Under the pieces are notes generated by a model that made no database searches, was not told the DNA's origin, and saw only the letters and a program-made list of their open reading frames with translations. 13,081 bases of DNA from the NCBI GenBank assembly GCA_017520105.1, contig JAFWRL010000075.1, positions 1 to 13,081 on the forward strand. Direction: 5' to 3'. Below are positions 1-7,678 of this stretch, piece after piece (position 1 is the stretch's first letter; each line of letters opens with the position of its first letter). Origin of the DNA: Fibrobacter sp. Lineage in GTDB: Bacteria; Fibrobacterota; Fibrobacteria; Fibrobacterales; Fibrobacteraceae. The translations under genes were made by a program, and so were the position numbers.

Positions 1-1
1 C

Positions 2-550
2 GAAGTTGTCAAGTACGAAGACGTGCAAATCAAGATGAAATCGAGAAATATCGCTTACGAGTCTAAAGTGTCCGACACTTTGATGTTGTTCAGAGCGAAT
101 AGATTTTGTTATGATCCGCAAAACGATTATTTTGTTTTCCCAAAGAGTAAAAACGCGCAAAGTGATGAGGATGATGAAGGACTATTTTTTATCGTGCCGA
201 AAGATAATGTTACTTTGTGTAAAAATGCTCTTATCAAAAACAATTCTTATTTCTCCAGAAATCATATGCTGAACGGCGCCGTTGTGGGAGGCGTGTTTCT
301 TGGAGCCGTGGGGGCTGTTGGTGCTATGGTTATGATGCCTTTGTTCCTCTTTGTCTCAAATGGGGCGGGTTTTGGTCCGCTGTTTTGGGGTGCAACAGGC
401 GGTGGCGCTGTTCTTGGATCCGCTATTGGCTTTGCGGCGAATTCTGCGATTCATTCAGAAAAGCTTATTGAAGAGGTGAACGAAACTTGCGATGCTTATT
501 ATAACGAAGAAGAATTGAATTATTTTCTTGAACGTAATCTATGTTTCTAG
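2..550 (+). CDS. Hypothetical membrane protein, 3' part (5' end outside window)
   Basis: The frame is open from the first complete codon at position 2 to a TAG at 548-550, so the gene most likely starts before the window. A GTG at 23 could serve as a start but has no convincing Shine-Dalgarno sequence. The visible part has a mixed soluble N-terminal stretch with an acidic run (QSDEDDEG). Two glycine/alanine-rich hydrophobic segments follow, about residues 84-112 and 115-143 counted from the GTG, separated by a short Gly/Phe turn; they look like a helical hairpin in a membrane. A hydrophilic Glu-rich C-terminus ends in NLCF. I do not recognise the family. The gene lies 8 bases upstream of the outer-membrane protein candidate, and its stop codon overlaps that gene's ribosome binding site, so the two are probably cotranscribed and may act together in the envelope. 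Base composition is AT-rich compared with genes further right. Confidence 0.7.
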   Translation, partial: EVVKYEDVQIKMKSRNIAYESKVSDTLMLFRANRFCYDPQNDYFVFPKSKNAQSDEDDEGLFFIVPKDNVTLCKNALIKNNSYFSRNHMLNGAVVGGVFLGAVGAVGAMVMMPLFLFVSNGAGFGPLFWGATGGGAVLGSAIGFAANSAIHSEKLIEEVNETCDAYYNEEELNYFLERNLCF

Positions 551-553
551 GAG
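549..553 (+). promoter_or_regulatory. Ribosome binding site overlapping the upstream stop codon
   Basis: The sequence TAGGAG at 548-553 is both the TAG stop of the upstream gene and the AGGAG Shine-Dalgarno sequence of the next gene, 5 bases before the ATG at 559. It decides the start choice over the ATG at 541 and suggests translational coupling of the pair. Confidence 0.75.
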
Positions 554-558
554 AAAAA

Positions 559-1332
559 ATGAAACGATTTTTTTTGATTTTTCTCCTTTTGAATGTGGCG
601 CTTGCTTTTGCTAAAGATGATGAACGGACTCTTGAAGGGTATCGCATTATTCGTATTGAAAGGGAAAATACGAAAGATTATAAAGATAGTGTAGCTCTTG
701 CCGAAGAAATGAAAAAAGAGCCGGTTAATTTTAGGTTCACTTGGGGATTTTTGTTTTCGGTGGGGTATAAGGCGATTCTCGGTAGTATTGATTATGGCAA
801 ATTTTACTTTGCCAATGATGTAGAAGATTCGACAAAGTTTTTTCAGGGGGCTCCGATTCAATTGGGAGCGGTAGCGTGGATTCCTTTAAATGAATATAAT
901 TTTGCGTTGAGGATGGGTGTGTTGTTTGAATCGACTTACTTGTTCTGCAAAAAGGATCTCTTCTTTGATGATCCGGAGAATCCTGGAAATTTGAAAAAGG
1001 AGAGGGGACGCATTCTGCAAGGACGCATCGCGTTTCCTTTGGTGATTGCCATGAAAACGAGGACGAGTCCTTTTATGTTCGAACTTGGGGCTCAAATTGC
1101 AATCCCTATCGTGGATAAGTATGAGTCGGTTGATTTGATTGATAATGATTTTCGTGCTTCGATAGATGTAGCGCTTCTCTTGGGCGCTCATGCGTTTATC
1201 AACCAATATGTCGCATTGGATTTGCTTTGGGAAATTCAACGCCCAAAAGTTTATTATGATGATTTTTTGGTGGGAGTTTCTGATATAATGGCCGTAGGAA
1301 TTAAACTCGGCGTAGTTTTCACGCCGTTCTAG
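559..1332 (+). CDS. Probable outer-membrane beta-barrel protein with signal peptide
   Basis: This is a 257-residue protein. The ATG at 559 is preferred over the in-frame ATG at 541. It is preceded by AGGAG at 549-553 with a 5-base spacer, and starting there puts a clean signal peptide first: MKRFF, a hydrophobic core, then a likely cleavage after AFA at residue 18. After a charged stretch (about residues 19-55) the protein has alternating short hydrophobic/aromatic strands separated by polar turns, such as FRFTWGFLFSVGYK, LGAVAWIPL, FALRMGVLFES, MFELGAQIAIPI and VALLLGAHAF. It ends in VGIKLGVVFTPF, and a terminal Phe is typical of proteins inserted by the BAM complex. Family knowledge places such proteins in the outer membrane. 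No specific ligand or enzyme motif is visible, so transport or adhesion roles cannot be separated. It follows the unknown membrane-protein gene after 8 bases and converges on the lipoprotein gene 19 bases downstream. Confidence 0.78.
   Translation: MKRFFLIFLLLNVALAFAKDDERTLEGYRIIRIERENTKDYKDSVALAEEMKKEPVNFRFTWGFLFSVGYKAILGSIDYGKFYFANDVEDSTKFFQGAPIQLGAVAWIPLNEYNFALRMGVLFESTYLFCKKDLFFDDPENPGNLKKERGRILQGRIAFPLVIAMKTRTSPFMFELGAQIAIPIVDKYESVDLIDNDFRASIDVALLLGAHAFINQYVALDLLWEIQRPKVYYDDFLVGVSDIMAVGIKLGVVFTPF
1308..1326. other. Inverted repeat between convergent genes, possible weak bidirectional terminator
   Basis: CGGCGT at 1308-1313 and ACGCCG at 1321-1326 form a perfect 6-base-pair stem with a 7-base loop. 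The stem lies within the last codons of the beta-barrel gene and just beyond the 3' end of the convergent lipoprotein gene. There is no proper U-run on either side (TTCT to the right, TTTAATT when read leftwards), so the terminator role is a guess. Nothing else in the 19-base gap between the genes would stop transcription. Confidence 0.25.
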
Positions 1333-1351
1333 ATGACGTGGCGTTTTGCGC

Positions 1352-3520
1352 TTATTGCATTGTCCCTGATTCTAGGCCCTTCACAGGAACGTATCGCACG
1401 GAACCGTCCGAGGCGATAATCATGGCTACGCCGGCCATGTAATTGACCCAACGCCATTTTTCGTAGTAACGCACGTTGGCATGTCCGTTCGTGGTGTAGG
1501 CGAGGAGCGGCACCACCAGGTAATCGTGTGTGCACATGATGCTGACGCGCTTCATGGTCGAAATATTTGCAAGGATTTCGTCCTTGAGCAGTTGCTCGCT
1601 GCGCGATTCCAGATCGTAGAATGCGTCTTCGTAGGCGCCTGTAAATCCGTATTTGGAATAGACTATCCAGCCACCTTCGGCATTAACGTAGTTGTTAGTG
1701 ATGCTCGGGTTCATGACGTACCAGTTGCCGTCCATGTAGGGGAGGACATCGAGCGTGTAACCCACTTGGCCTTTGCCGATGGCGATTTCTTCGCAGGTTT
1801 CTTGCGTGCGTGTGTAACCCGAGTAGCCATAATAGAAATCTTCTTTTGCGACTGCGGCAAGGCGAGTTCCAAGGTTGCGGGCGTACGTTTTTCCGTTCTC
1901 TGTTAGGTGCCCGTTGGGGCCTGTGTCGTCAGTGCGTTCGCTGTGGCGGATGATGAAGACGGCCTTTTCGTCGGGCTTTAAGTTGGCGTAAACTTCGACG
2001 AGGTCGGTAAAGCCGTCCGCTTCTTGCGGGGTGGCGATACGCCATGCGTTTGCCGCAGTTTCAAAAATGTAGTAGGTGTCGTGGCTTACGCGGCCTTCAC
2101 GGACTTCTTTGTCGTAAGCGCCTGGCCCGAATCCGGCGGTGTCTTTTTCGATGGGTTGTGCGGTACGCCATTCCTTGGAATTTGCATCGCAGATAAAACG
2201 GACCGTTGAATGGTCGGCGTGCTCGTAGTCGTTGGCAAATAGCGTACTTTGCCCTTGGTTCACGTACGTGAGCTTCCCTGCGTTGGCATCGGTGCAAGGC
2301 TCAAAGCCGTATGCCACGGGAATGAATGCACGCATGTACTTTTCAAAATTCGGAATCGCGGTGACACCCCAAGAAGATACGTTGTTGCGAATGTCGTTGT
2401 ATTTCCAGAGCGTGTCGAGACCGACGACCCAGTCCGCAATTTTGATTTTCCAGTTTGGGTCGTTCCAAATGCCGTCGCCCTTGATGTCTTCGGCGAGGTT
2501 ATTCACGAGGCTCATCATATCGGCTTCGCTGCGGTCTCCCTGTAACATTGTTGAAATTGCAAACAATGCGGCGCTGTATTCGCTATTCCCGAACATTTCC
2601 AAATCTTCGGCAACGGGTTTGTCTGTGCGACCGTCGGTGAAGTATGGTTGCGAATAAAGTTGTACCGTGTCGATGCCGAAGGCTGCAAAAATTTCGCGTT
2701 CCGCCTGTGCTTTGGCTTCTGCAAAATCAATGTGGTTCATCGCGAGTTGCTCGATGCGCGGAATTTCCAATTGCGTAAGGATGTTCACGTTCACGGAATT
2801 GCGAACGCGAGTGGGTGCTGTTGTTCCAGCATCTTCGGAAGTGTTTGCAACTTTAGCCAAAGCCGAAAGCGTCACGGGACTTGCAGACGTGCTACCGGTC
2901 ACCATGTTTCTGTAAAATCCCGTAGCAGAAATTTTCACGTAGTTTGAATTGGTGCTGACACTTTCTAGCGTGTAGCGACCGTCGTTGGTTTGCACGCAGG
3001 TGCTTGCAGTGTGTCCGATTCCGTCGGCTCTGTAGAAGTTCATCTCGCTGGCTTCGTTTTGTACAACAGAAGTTCCAAAAATGAATGGGCCGTTCTGTAC
3101 AATTCCCTGAATGGAATCTCGCAGTAACCCGTTGAATCGAACTGTATCTACACCGAAATCGGGCTGATTTGCAATTTTATCGATGGCGTGCAAAAATCCG
3201 TCGCTGCAGGTAATGCTAAAATCGGTGGAGTCTGCAGCGCTGCGCCAAGAACCTTTCACGCAAAGGCGAGGCATATATTCGTTCTGAACAAAGAATGCGC
3301 GACCTTCATGGCTCGCGTCACAAGCAGGCAAGTTGGTTGTACTCGGGACAATCAAAGTATCGAAAAGAGAAATTGGGTTGTTTGCGCCTTCGTTTGCTCC
3401 GGTTTGAGCTCCGTTTTCAGGATTGCTGTTTGTAGGATTGTCGTTGGAACTACAGCCCGCCATTGATAACGGTACCAACAAAGCAGCAAAAACAATCGCT
3501 GTTAAACCAAATTTTCTCAT
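1352..3520 (-). CDS. Lipoprotein with C-terminal histidine phosphatase domain
   Basis: This is a 722-residue protein. The N-terminus is a lipoprotein signal: MRKFG, a hydrophobic core, then a lipobox-like SMAGC with the lipidated Cys at 23, followed by an Asn/Gly/Ser-rich linker to about residue 50. Residues 64-97, 406-455 and roughly 473-502 look like repeats of one small module (first copies Cys-x(4-5)-Glu/Ala-Gly, all ending near Trp-Arg-x-Ala), a pattern I associate with Fibrobacter surface lipoproteins. Residues 200-400 form a mostly helical region with EAKAQAEREIFAAFGID. The C-terminal 200 residues match the branch-1 histidine phosphatase (phosphoglycerate mutase-like) fold: FIIRHSER with the phospho-accepting His526, GHLTENGKTYARNLG, YSGYTRTQET, and a second catalytic His665 in MCTHDYLVVPLL. 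Such enzymes hydrolyse phosphate esters, and the signal places this one at the envelope; the substrate is unknown. The Shine-Dalgarno sequence is weak (AGG about 9 bases before the ATG). It is separated from the upstream rgpF-like gene by a hairpin repeat, so it probably has its own promoter. Confidence 0.88.
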   Translation of the reverse strand: MRKFGLTAIVFAALLVPLSMAGCSSNDNPTNSNPENGAQTGANEGANNPISLFDTLIVPSTTNLPACDASHEGRAFFVQNEYMPRLCVKGSWRSAADSTDFSITCSDGFLHAIDKIANQPDFGVDTVRFNGLLRDSIQGIVQNGPFIFGTSVVQNEASEMNFYRADGIGHTASTCVQTNDGRYTLESVSTNSNYVKISATGFYRNMVTGSTSASPVTLSALAKVANTSEDAGTTAPTRVRNSVNVNILTQLEIPRIEQLAMNHIDFAEAKAQAEREIFAAFGIDTVQLYSQPYFTDGRTDKPVAEDLEMFGNSEYSAALFAISTMLQGDRSEADMMSLVNNLAEDIKGDGIWNDPNWKIKIADWVVGLDTLWKYNDIRNNVSSWGVTAIPNFEKYMRAFIPVAYGFEPCTDANAGKLTYVNQGQSTLFANDYEHADHSTVRFICDANSKEWRTAQPIEKDTAGFGPGAYDKEVREGRVSHDTYYIFETAANAWRIATPQEADGFTDLVEVYANLKPDEKAVFIIRHSERTDDTGPNGHLTENGKTYARNLGTRLAAVAKEDFYYGYSGYTRTQETCEEIAIGKGQVGYTLDVLPYMDGNWYVMNPSITNNYVNAEGGWIVYSKYGFTGAYEDAFYDLESRSEQLLKDEILANISTMKRVSIMCTHDYLVVPLLAYTTNGHANVRYYEKWRWVNYMAGVAMIIASDGSVRYVPVKGLESGTMQ

Positions 3521-3564
3521 TCCATATACCTGTTTTGCGTTTGTGAATGACTTGCGCCATTCGT

Positions 3565-3611
3565 GTCATTCCCGCGACTTGTGGTGAGCCTGTCGAACTA
3601 AGGCGGGAATC
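3565..3611. repeat. Dispersed palindromic repeat, long-loop variant (hairpin family B)
   Basis: ATTCCCGC at 3568-3575 pairs perfectly with GCGGGAAT at 3603-3610, enclosing 27 bases. The flanks GTC and C match the other family-B copies at 9073-9098 and 11282-11307. The loop contains GGTGAGCCTGTCGAAC, a string of the type that recurs in intergenic repeats of many bacteria (from memory). It separates the end of the rgpF-like gene from the lipoprotein gene and could end or protect the plsC operon transcript, but no U-run follows on the minus strand. Confidence 0.6.
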
Positions 3612-3626
3612 TCCGTGCAATCGTCG

Positions 3627-4538
3627 CTATTTCTTTATCTTATCTAGTAGTCGTTTTGCTGGGAAGCCGACGAGCTGAAAGCCTTTTTCCCAGATAAAGT
3701 CTTTAATGCGTTCGGCGCGTGTCTCATTGCATTTCGGGAGCCAGTTTTCGTCAAAGTCTGCATCGAGTCCGGCGCTTTTCACAAGGGCGGCGTAGTCCAT
3801 GTTGAGTGCATTGTAAGCGTGATGGCGAACAAAATGTTTCTTTTCTTCGTAGTCGAAGCGGCGTTCCAAAAGTTTTCGTTTGATGAATCCGGCTCCCTGG
3901 GCGATGAGTTCGTCATAGGCGAAGAACACGGGGCGCTCTGTGTGGTAGAGCGATTCCATGGTGACCTCGGCTTCGGTGAATTTTTCGCTTAAGCCGACTT
4001 CGAGTTTGCGGGTGACGTCATAGAATTCCGTCTGTTCGGGAGTCTCGAAAATGTGCAAGAAAAACACGCCGAGGGCGGCGGGTTTCATGTACAAGAAGAA
4101 CGATTGCTGGTGCGGTGCGAATTCGTCGTTGCTTGTGAGCGAAATGACGTCGGCGTTGCTTTTTTCGGCGCGGTCGAAGAACTCTTTGAATTTGTTCTGA
4201 TAATAGACGACGGAATCATTGATGAGCAGCAAGCGTTCCACGTCACGCGTGATGACGCTGGGAACGAAATTGCCTGCGCTATCCGTGCGGTTCGCTTGCA
4301 TTTGCAAATAACGTCGCCACATGCCAAAGTCAAATCCGCGATTTTCGGTGAGGAAAAGTTCAATGTGGTTTTCCTTCAAAAAATCGTAGGTGTCGCTTGA
4401 AAGCGTTCGGTGGTTCGTAAGGAGTACGACCTTGAAGTCGGTCTCCGCGAGATGCTTGAGCGCAAAGCGGACGTAGCCGGGGAGGTCTTCCCCGGTTTGG
4501 TAACTGGCGTAGAGGGCGACTTTATTGCTTGCGTCCAT
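3627..4538 (-). CDS. RgpF-like (rhamnan synthesis F family) polysaccharide biosynthesis protein
   Basis: This is a 303-residue cytosolic protein without signal or membrane segments. It resembles the rhamnan-synthesis protein F family (RgpF, Pfam PF05045), glycosyltransferase-like proteins that extend cell-surface polysaccharides. The supporting strings are ALYASYQ near the N-terminus, KVVLLTNH, ENRGFDFGMWRRYL at 65-78 (the family's Asn-x-Gly-x-Asp-x-Gly signature), LLLINDSVVYY at 103-113 (Asn-Asp-Ser motif), and PHQQSFFLYMKPAAL at 142-156 (equivalent of the family's Gln-Ser-Phe/Tyr-Phe motif). At 303 residues it would be a single-domain member; streptococcal RgpF is longer. The acceptor and donor sugars cannot be told. 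The start is well supported by AGGAAGG about 7 bases upstream, lying inside the last codons of rnr, and only 3 bases separate the two genes, so it is the last gene of the plsC-rnr operon. Other glycan genes are not in the window, which is unusual for the family. Confidence 0.75.
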   Translation of the reverse strand: MDASNKVALYASYQTGEDLPGYVRFALKHLAETDFKVVLLTNHRTLSSDTYDFLKENHIELFLTENRGFDFGMWRRYLQMQANRTDSAGNFVPSVITRDVERLLLINDSVVYYQNKFKEFFDRAEKSNADVISLTSNDEFAPHQQSFFLYMKPAALGVFFLHIFETPEQTEFYDVTRKLEVGLSEKFTEAEVTMESLYHTERPVFFAYDELIAQGAGFIKRKLLERRFDYEEKKHFVRHHAYNALNMDYAALVKSAGLDADFDENWLPKCNETRAERIKDFIWEKGFQLVGFPAKRLLDKIKK

Positions 4539-4541
4539 CGG

Positions 4542-6917
4542 CTACCTTCCTCTGCGGCCTCCGCGATTGCTACGTCCGTGACCTTTTTCGCTGGATTTGC
4601 GTCCGCGTTTTGCTTCGCGCGGCTTGCTGGCGACGTGGAAACCTTCGCTTTCGCGGGCTTTACGCGGTCCCTTGCGTCCACGGGCATTGCGTCCGGTGCG
4701 TTCAAAGATGGGGCCGTCGAAATCTTGACGGTTGCGGCGACCGGCAGACATGTATTCCGGTTCGTCGAATTCCTCGTCTTCGTCCGGCTGGCTCACGTAT
4801 CCGAGTGCTTCGGCGGCGGCGGCGCGGTCGGCGCGTTCGTTGAAATTGCGGATGTCGCGTTCGGTATCTTCGCGGGTGCGGCGCTTTTTCGGCTCGGCAC
4901 TCAGCTTTTCCGTGATGCTGAAGTCTGCCTGACCGCGTAACGGATCGACGCGGATGAGTTGCACCATCACCTTGTCGCCACGGCGGAACGTGCGACCGCT
5001 CTTTTTGCCGAATGCAAGACCCTGGTCGGGATTGAATACGTAGAAGTCGTCGCCGGCGATGTCGCGGTAACGCACGAGGCCTTCGGCAATCGGGTCGTCT
5101 ATGGATACGTAAATGCCCCATTCTTCGATACCCGTGACGTTCGCTTCGAAGCTATCGCCAATGCGGCTCTTCAAAATCCAGCAGCTGCATACTTTGATTG
5201 CAATGCGCTCCACCTTCATGTTCTTGATTTCGTTTGCCGAAATCAAATCGCAAACTTCAATTACGCTGTTTACGCGGTCTGCCGTGATTTCCTTGCCTTT
5301 ACGTGCAAGTTCACGGTGGCACCAAAGGTCAGCGTAACGGCGGATGGGCGAGGTGAAGTGGCTGTAGTCTTGCCAGTTCAATGCAAAGTGCCCAAAGCTG
5401 TTGCTATCGTAATGGGCCTTCTGCATACTGCGCAAAATGCGGTTTGTGAGCGTCTCGTCGCCTTGGGCACGCTTCACCAAATGCTCGTACAGCTTGAATG
5501 CAACTGGGTTCAAGTTCGTGTCACCACTGCGCGGCTTGCCGAGGTCACGCAACATCACCGGAGCGTCTTTGAACAGGTCCGGGTACATGTAGTACAGTTC
5601 CATGATGTCCTTGGTGTCGGGTGCTTCATGGATACGGTAAATGCCTTGCAGTTTGCGCTGCTTGAGTTCCTTGGCGCAGCAGTTGTTTGCGATGAGCATG
5701 CACTCTTCGACCCACGAGTTCGATTCGTCGTGTTCACGCGGGACAATCTGGATGGGCTCGCCCTTTTCGTCAAACTTGCAGCCGTATTCTGTTGTCTGGA
5801 ATTCGAGCAGGCCTTCTTTGGTGCGGTTCTTCTTGAGGAGCGCTGTCACCTCGGCAAGAGCCTTAATGGAATCGTCACCGGCTTCCATCATCTGCACCGC
5901 TTGCTGGTAAGTGATGCCCTTCGTGATTTTCACGACGCTGCGATGGAAATCCCAACTCAGCACGTTGGCGTTCTTGTCGAGCTCCATCATGCAGGTGAAT
6001 GCGCAACGGTCAACGCCTTCGTGCAAGCTGCAAACGCCGCTGGAAAGTTTTTCGGGGAGCATCGGCACAGCGGTCCACGGCAGGTATTGCGTATAACTTC
6101 TTTCAAGCGCTTCTTCGTCGAGGTCGCTCCCTTCGGGCACGTAGTAGCTCACATCGGCGATGTGCACACCGAGTTTGTAACCGCCATCCGGCTTGCGTTC
6201 TACGCTGATGGCGTCGTCGTGGTCCATGGCCCCTTCGGGGTCAATGCAAAGAATGTCGAGCTTGCGGTAATCCACGCGGCCCTTGAAGTCCTTGGCACTG
6301 GGTTCCGTAATCGATTCGACGTACTTCTTGATTGCGGGGCTAAAGTCCTTGGGCAAGTTGCTTTCTTCCATGAACTTTGTTTTAACTTCGTCCCAACTGA
6401 TGTTGTTGAGCTCGGCAGAACGGTCCACCTTCGCCAAGTAGCTATGCTTGAGCTTCGGGTGCGGATAAAGTGTAAAGCTGATGGTTTCGCCTTCCTTGCC
6501 CGGAGCCTGCCTGCGGTGGCACATTTCATAGACCTTGCCCGTATCGAGTTCGGTTACTTCCCAGTCTTCGTCGCCCGTCTGGTGCAAAATACCGCGCTTG
6601 ATGCGTGTGCCGGAATCCTTTTCGGTCTGGCGGCGACTGCGTGCGCCCGGACGGCGGTTGTCTTCGACTCCCTGCTCGGCAAGTTTTTTGCGGCGCTTCT
6701 CGCGCTTGTCTTCGAGCGGTTCGCCATCGCCCAGCTGGTATTCCTTGTGGGCCGAACGCTTTAAAACGCCACGCTCGATCATGTCGGCAAGGAGTTGCTT
6801 GAATGCCATCTTCTGTTTTTTCGGGAGGCCGAGAGCGCTGCGGAGCTGGCTCCCTACCATGGGTTCGTCACGGAGAATAGCAATAATTTGTTCTTCGCTC
6901 GGTAATTCTCTAGCCAT
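4542..6917 (-). CDS. rnr: Ribonuclease R (RNB-family 3'-5' exoribonuclease)
   Basis: This 791-residue protein degrades RNA processively from the 3' end, including structured RNA, and in the family acts in mRNA decay and rRNA/tmRNA-linked quality control. Domains in order: an RNase R/B-type winged helix at about 3-62; a basic linker at 66-106; a single OB/cold-shock-like stretch around 107-165, where longer homologues have two; the RNB catalytic domain from about 216 to 540, with IDPEGAMDHDDA giving the metal-binding Asp226, Asp232, Asp234 and Asp235 and the family signature YSHFTSPIRRYADL at 518-531; an S1 RNA-binding domain at about 585-670; and a 120-residue Arg/Lys/Gly/Glu-rich tail. The start is fixed by AAGGAGG 7 bases before the ATG. 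That site lies in the final codons and stop of plsC, whose end is 2 bases away. The S1 domain and the YSHFTSPIRRYADL signature exclude a mere RNB fragment. An RNase II assignment is less likely because of the winged helix and basic tail. Confidence 0.95.
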   Translation of the reverse strand: MARELPSEEQIIAILRDEPMVGSQLRSALGLPKKQKMAFKQLLADMIERGVLKRSAHKEYQLGDGEPLEDKREKRRKKLAEQGVEDNRRPGARSRRQTEKDSGTRIKRGILHQTGDEDWEVTELDTGKVYEMCHRRQAPGKEGETISFTLYPHPKLKHSYLAKVDRSAELNNISWDEVKTKFMEESNLPKDFSPAIKKYVESITEPSAKDFKGRVDYRKLDILCIDPEGAMDHDDAISVERKPDGGYKLGVHIADVSYYVPEGSDLDEEALERSYTQYLPWTAVPMLPEKLSSGVCSLHEGVDRCAFTCMMELDKNANVLSWDFHRSVVKITKGITYQQAVQMMEAGDDSIKALAEVTALLKKNRTKEGLLEFQTTEYGCKFDEKGEPIQIVPREHDESNSWVEECMLIANNCCAKELKQRKLQGIYRIHEAPDTKDIMELYYMYPDLFKDAPVMLRDLGKPRSGDTNLNPVAFKLYEHLVKRAQGDETLTNRILRSMQKAHYDSNSFGHFALNWQDYSHFTSPIRRYADLWCHRELARKGKEITADRVNSVIEVCDLISANEIKNMKVERIAIKVCSCWILKSRIGDSFEANVTGIEEWGIYVSIDDPIAEGLVRYRDIAGDDFYVFNPDQGLAFGKKSGRTFRRGDKVMVQLIRVDPLRGQADFSITEKLSAEPKKRRTREDTERDIRNFNERADRAAAAEALGYVSQPDEDEEFDEPEYMSAGRRNRQDFDGPIFERTGRNARGRKGPRKARESEGFHVASKPREAKRGRKSSEKGHGRSNRGGRRGR

Positions 6918-6919
6918 AA

Positions 6920-7678
6920 TTAAGCCTCCTTGTTTTCTATTGCCGCTTCTTTTGCTGCGGCGAGTTCCGCCTGCTTGTACGGCATGGCGGATTCAATTAA
7001 ATCGTGGGTCTCGTCGCGGAGGTCCGCCATCGGTTTTTCGGCGTAGTCTTCGTAACGGATAAGCGGATGGATGACCATTTCCACGGTACCGGAATAGACT
7101 GCCCACTTGACCTTCGGGAGAATCTTTCCGGTATTGATAAATGTAACCGGCAAAATGTCAAAGTGCTGTTCTTTTGCCAATCGGAAAATTCCGTTCTGGA
7201 ACTTGAACATATGTCCGTCTTCGCTGCGGTGGCCTTCGGGGAACACGGTGATGTTGTAGTGGCTGTCGAGGCGCTTTTTGAGGTGCTTCCCGAGGCCGGC
7301 GTTCATACGCGGATTCTTGTGGATGGGAATGGTACCGGTGCGGTTCAAAACCCAGCCGAACACAGGTGCCTTCCAGAGGCTAGCCTTTGCCATGAAAGCC
7401 GCCGGCGCAATGGAATGCCAAATGACGTTGATGTCCAAAAAACTCTGGTGGTTTGCGACGATGACATAGCCTCTTTCTTTCGGGATGTTCTCGGCGCCCT
7501 TGACGGATACCTTGATGCCGAAAAGTTTGAAGATGATGTTCCGGAATGCGAAAGTGCAAATCTTGGTGCAATCTTCCCAATGGCCGCGGAGACCACAGTA
7601 AAGTGTATAAGGAATGCCCGCGATGAGCATAATGGTGAAAACGACGACGTAATAAAGAAGGGCTAGAATAGCGCGCAT
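6920..7678 (-). CDS. plsC: 1-acyl-sn-glycerol-3-phosphate acyltransferase
   Basis: This is a 252-residue inner-membrane-associated enzyme that acylates lysophosphatidic acid to phosphatidic acid in phospholipid synthesis. An N-terminal hydrophobic helix at about residues 3-27 anchors it. The acyltransferase motifs are in order: motif I NHQSFLD at 76-82 (catalytic His77 and Asp82), motif II around NRTGTIPIHKNPR (112-124), motif III FPEGHRS at 146-152, where the usual Thr of FPEGTRS is His, and the motif IV-like LPVTFINTGKILP at 176-188. A charged Ala/Lys/Glu-rich tail follows. Length is typical for the family. The ATG at 7676-7678 is preceded only by a modest AGAG. It is the first gene of the plsC-rnr-rgpF-like operon and is divergent from glk, so the operon promoter must lie in the 209-base gap. 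The exact acyl-chain or lyso-substrate specificity is not readable. Confidence 0.9.
   Translation of the reverse strand: MRAILALLYYVVVFTIMLIAGIPYTLYCGLRGHWEDCTKICTFAFRNIIFKLFGIKVSVKGAENIPKERGYVIVANHQSFLDINVIWHSIAPAAFMAKASLWKAPVFGWVLNRTGTIPIHKNPRMNAGLGKHLKKRLDSHYNITVFPEGHRSEDGHMFKFQNGIFRLAKEQHFDILPVTFINTGKILPKVKWAVYSGTVEMVIHPLIRYEDYAEKPMADLRDETHDLIESAMPYKQAELAAAKEAAIENKEA
6922..6931 (-). promoter_or_regulatory. Strong Shine-Dalgarno site of rnr inside the end of plsC
   Basis: On the minus strand AAGGAGG ends 7 bases before the rnr ATG. It is built from the last sense codons (Lys-Glu-Ala) of plsC just before its TAA. A full-consensus site placed across the preceding stop suggests that ribosomes finishing plsC hand over to rnr. 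Confidence 0.75.

Noticed and set aside
541..558. Upstream ATG of the beta-barrel gene
   Set aside because: It would overlap the previous gene, lacks a ribosome site and would put MFLGEK before an otherwise standard signal peptide. The ATG at 559 has AGGAG 5 bases upstream.
4959..6764. Plus-strand open frame of 601 codons opposite rnr
   Set aside because: It is the antisense shadow of a clearly identified RNase R gene. It has no recognisable domain or ribosome site and arises from biased codon use.
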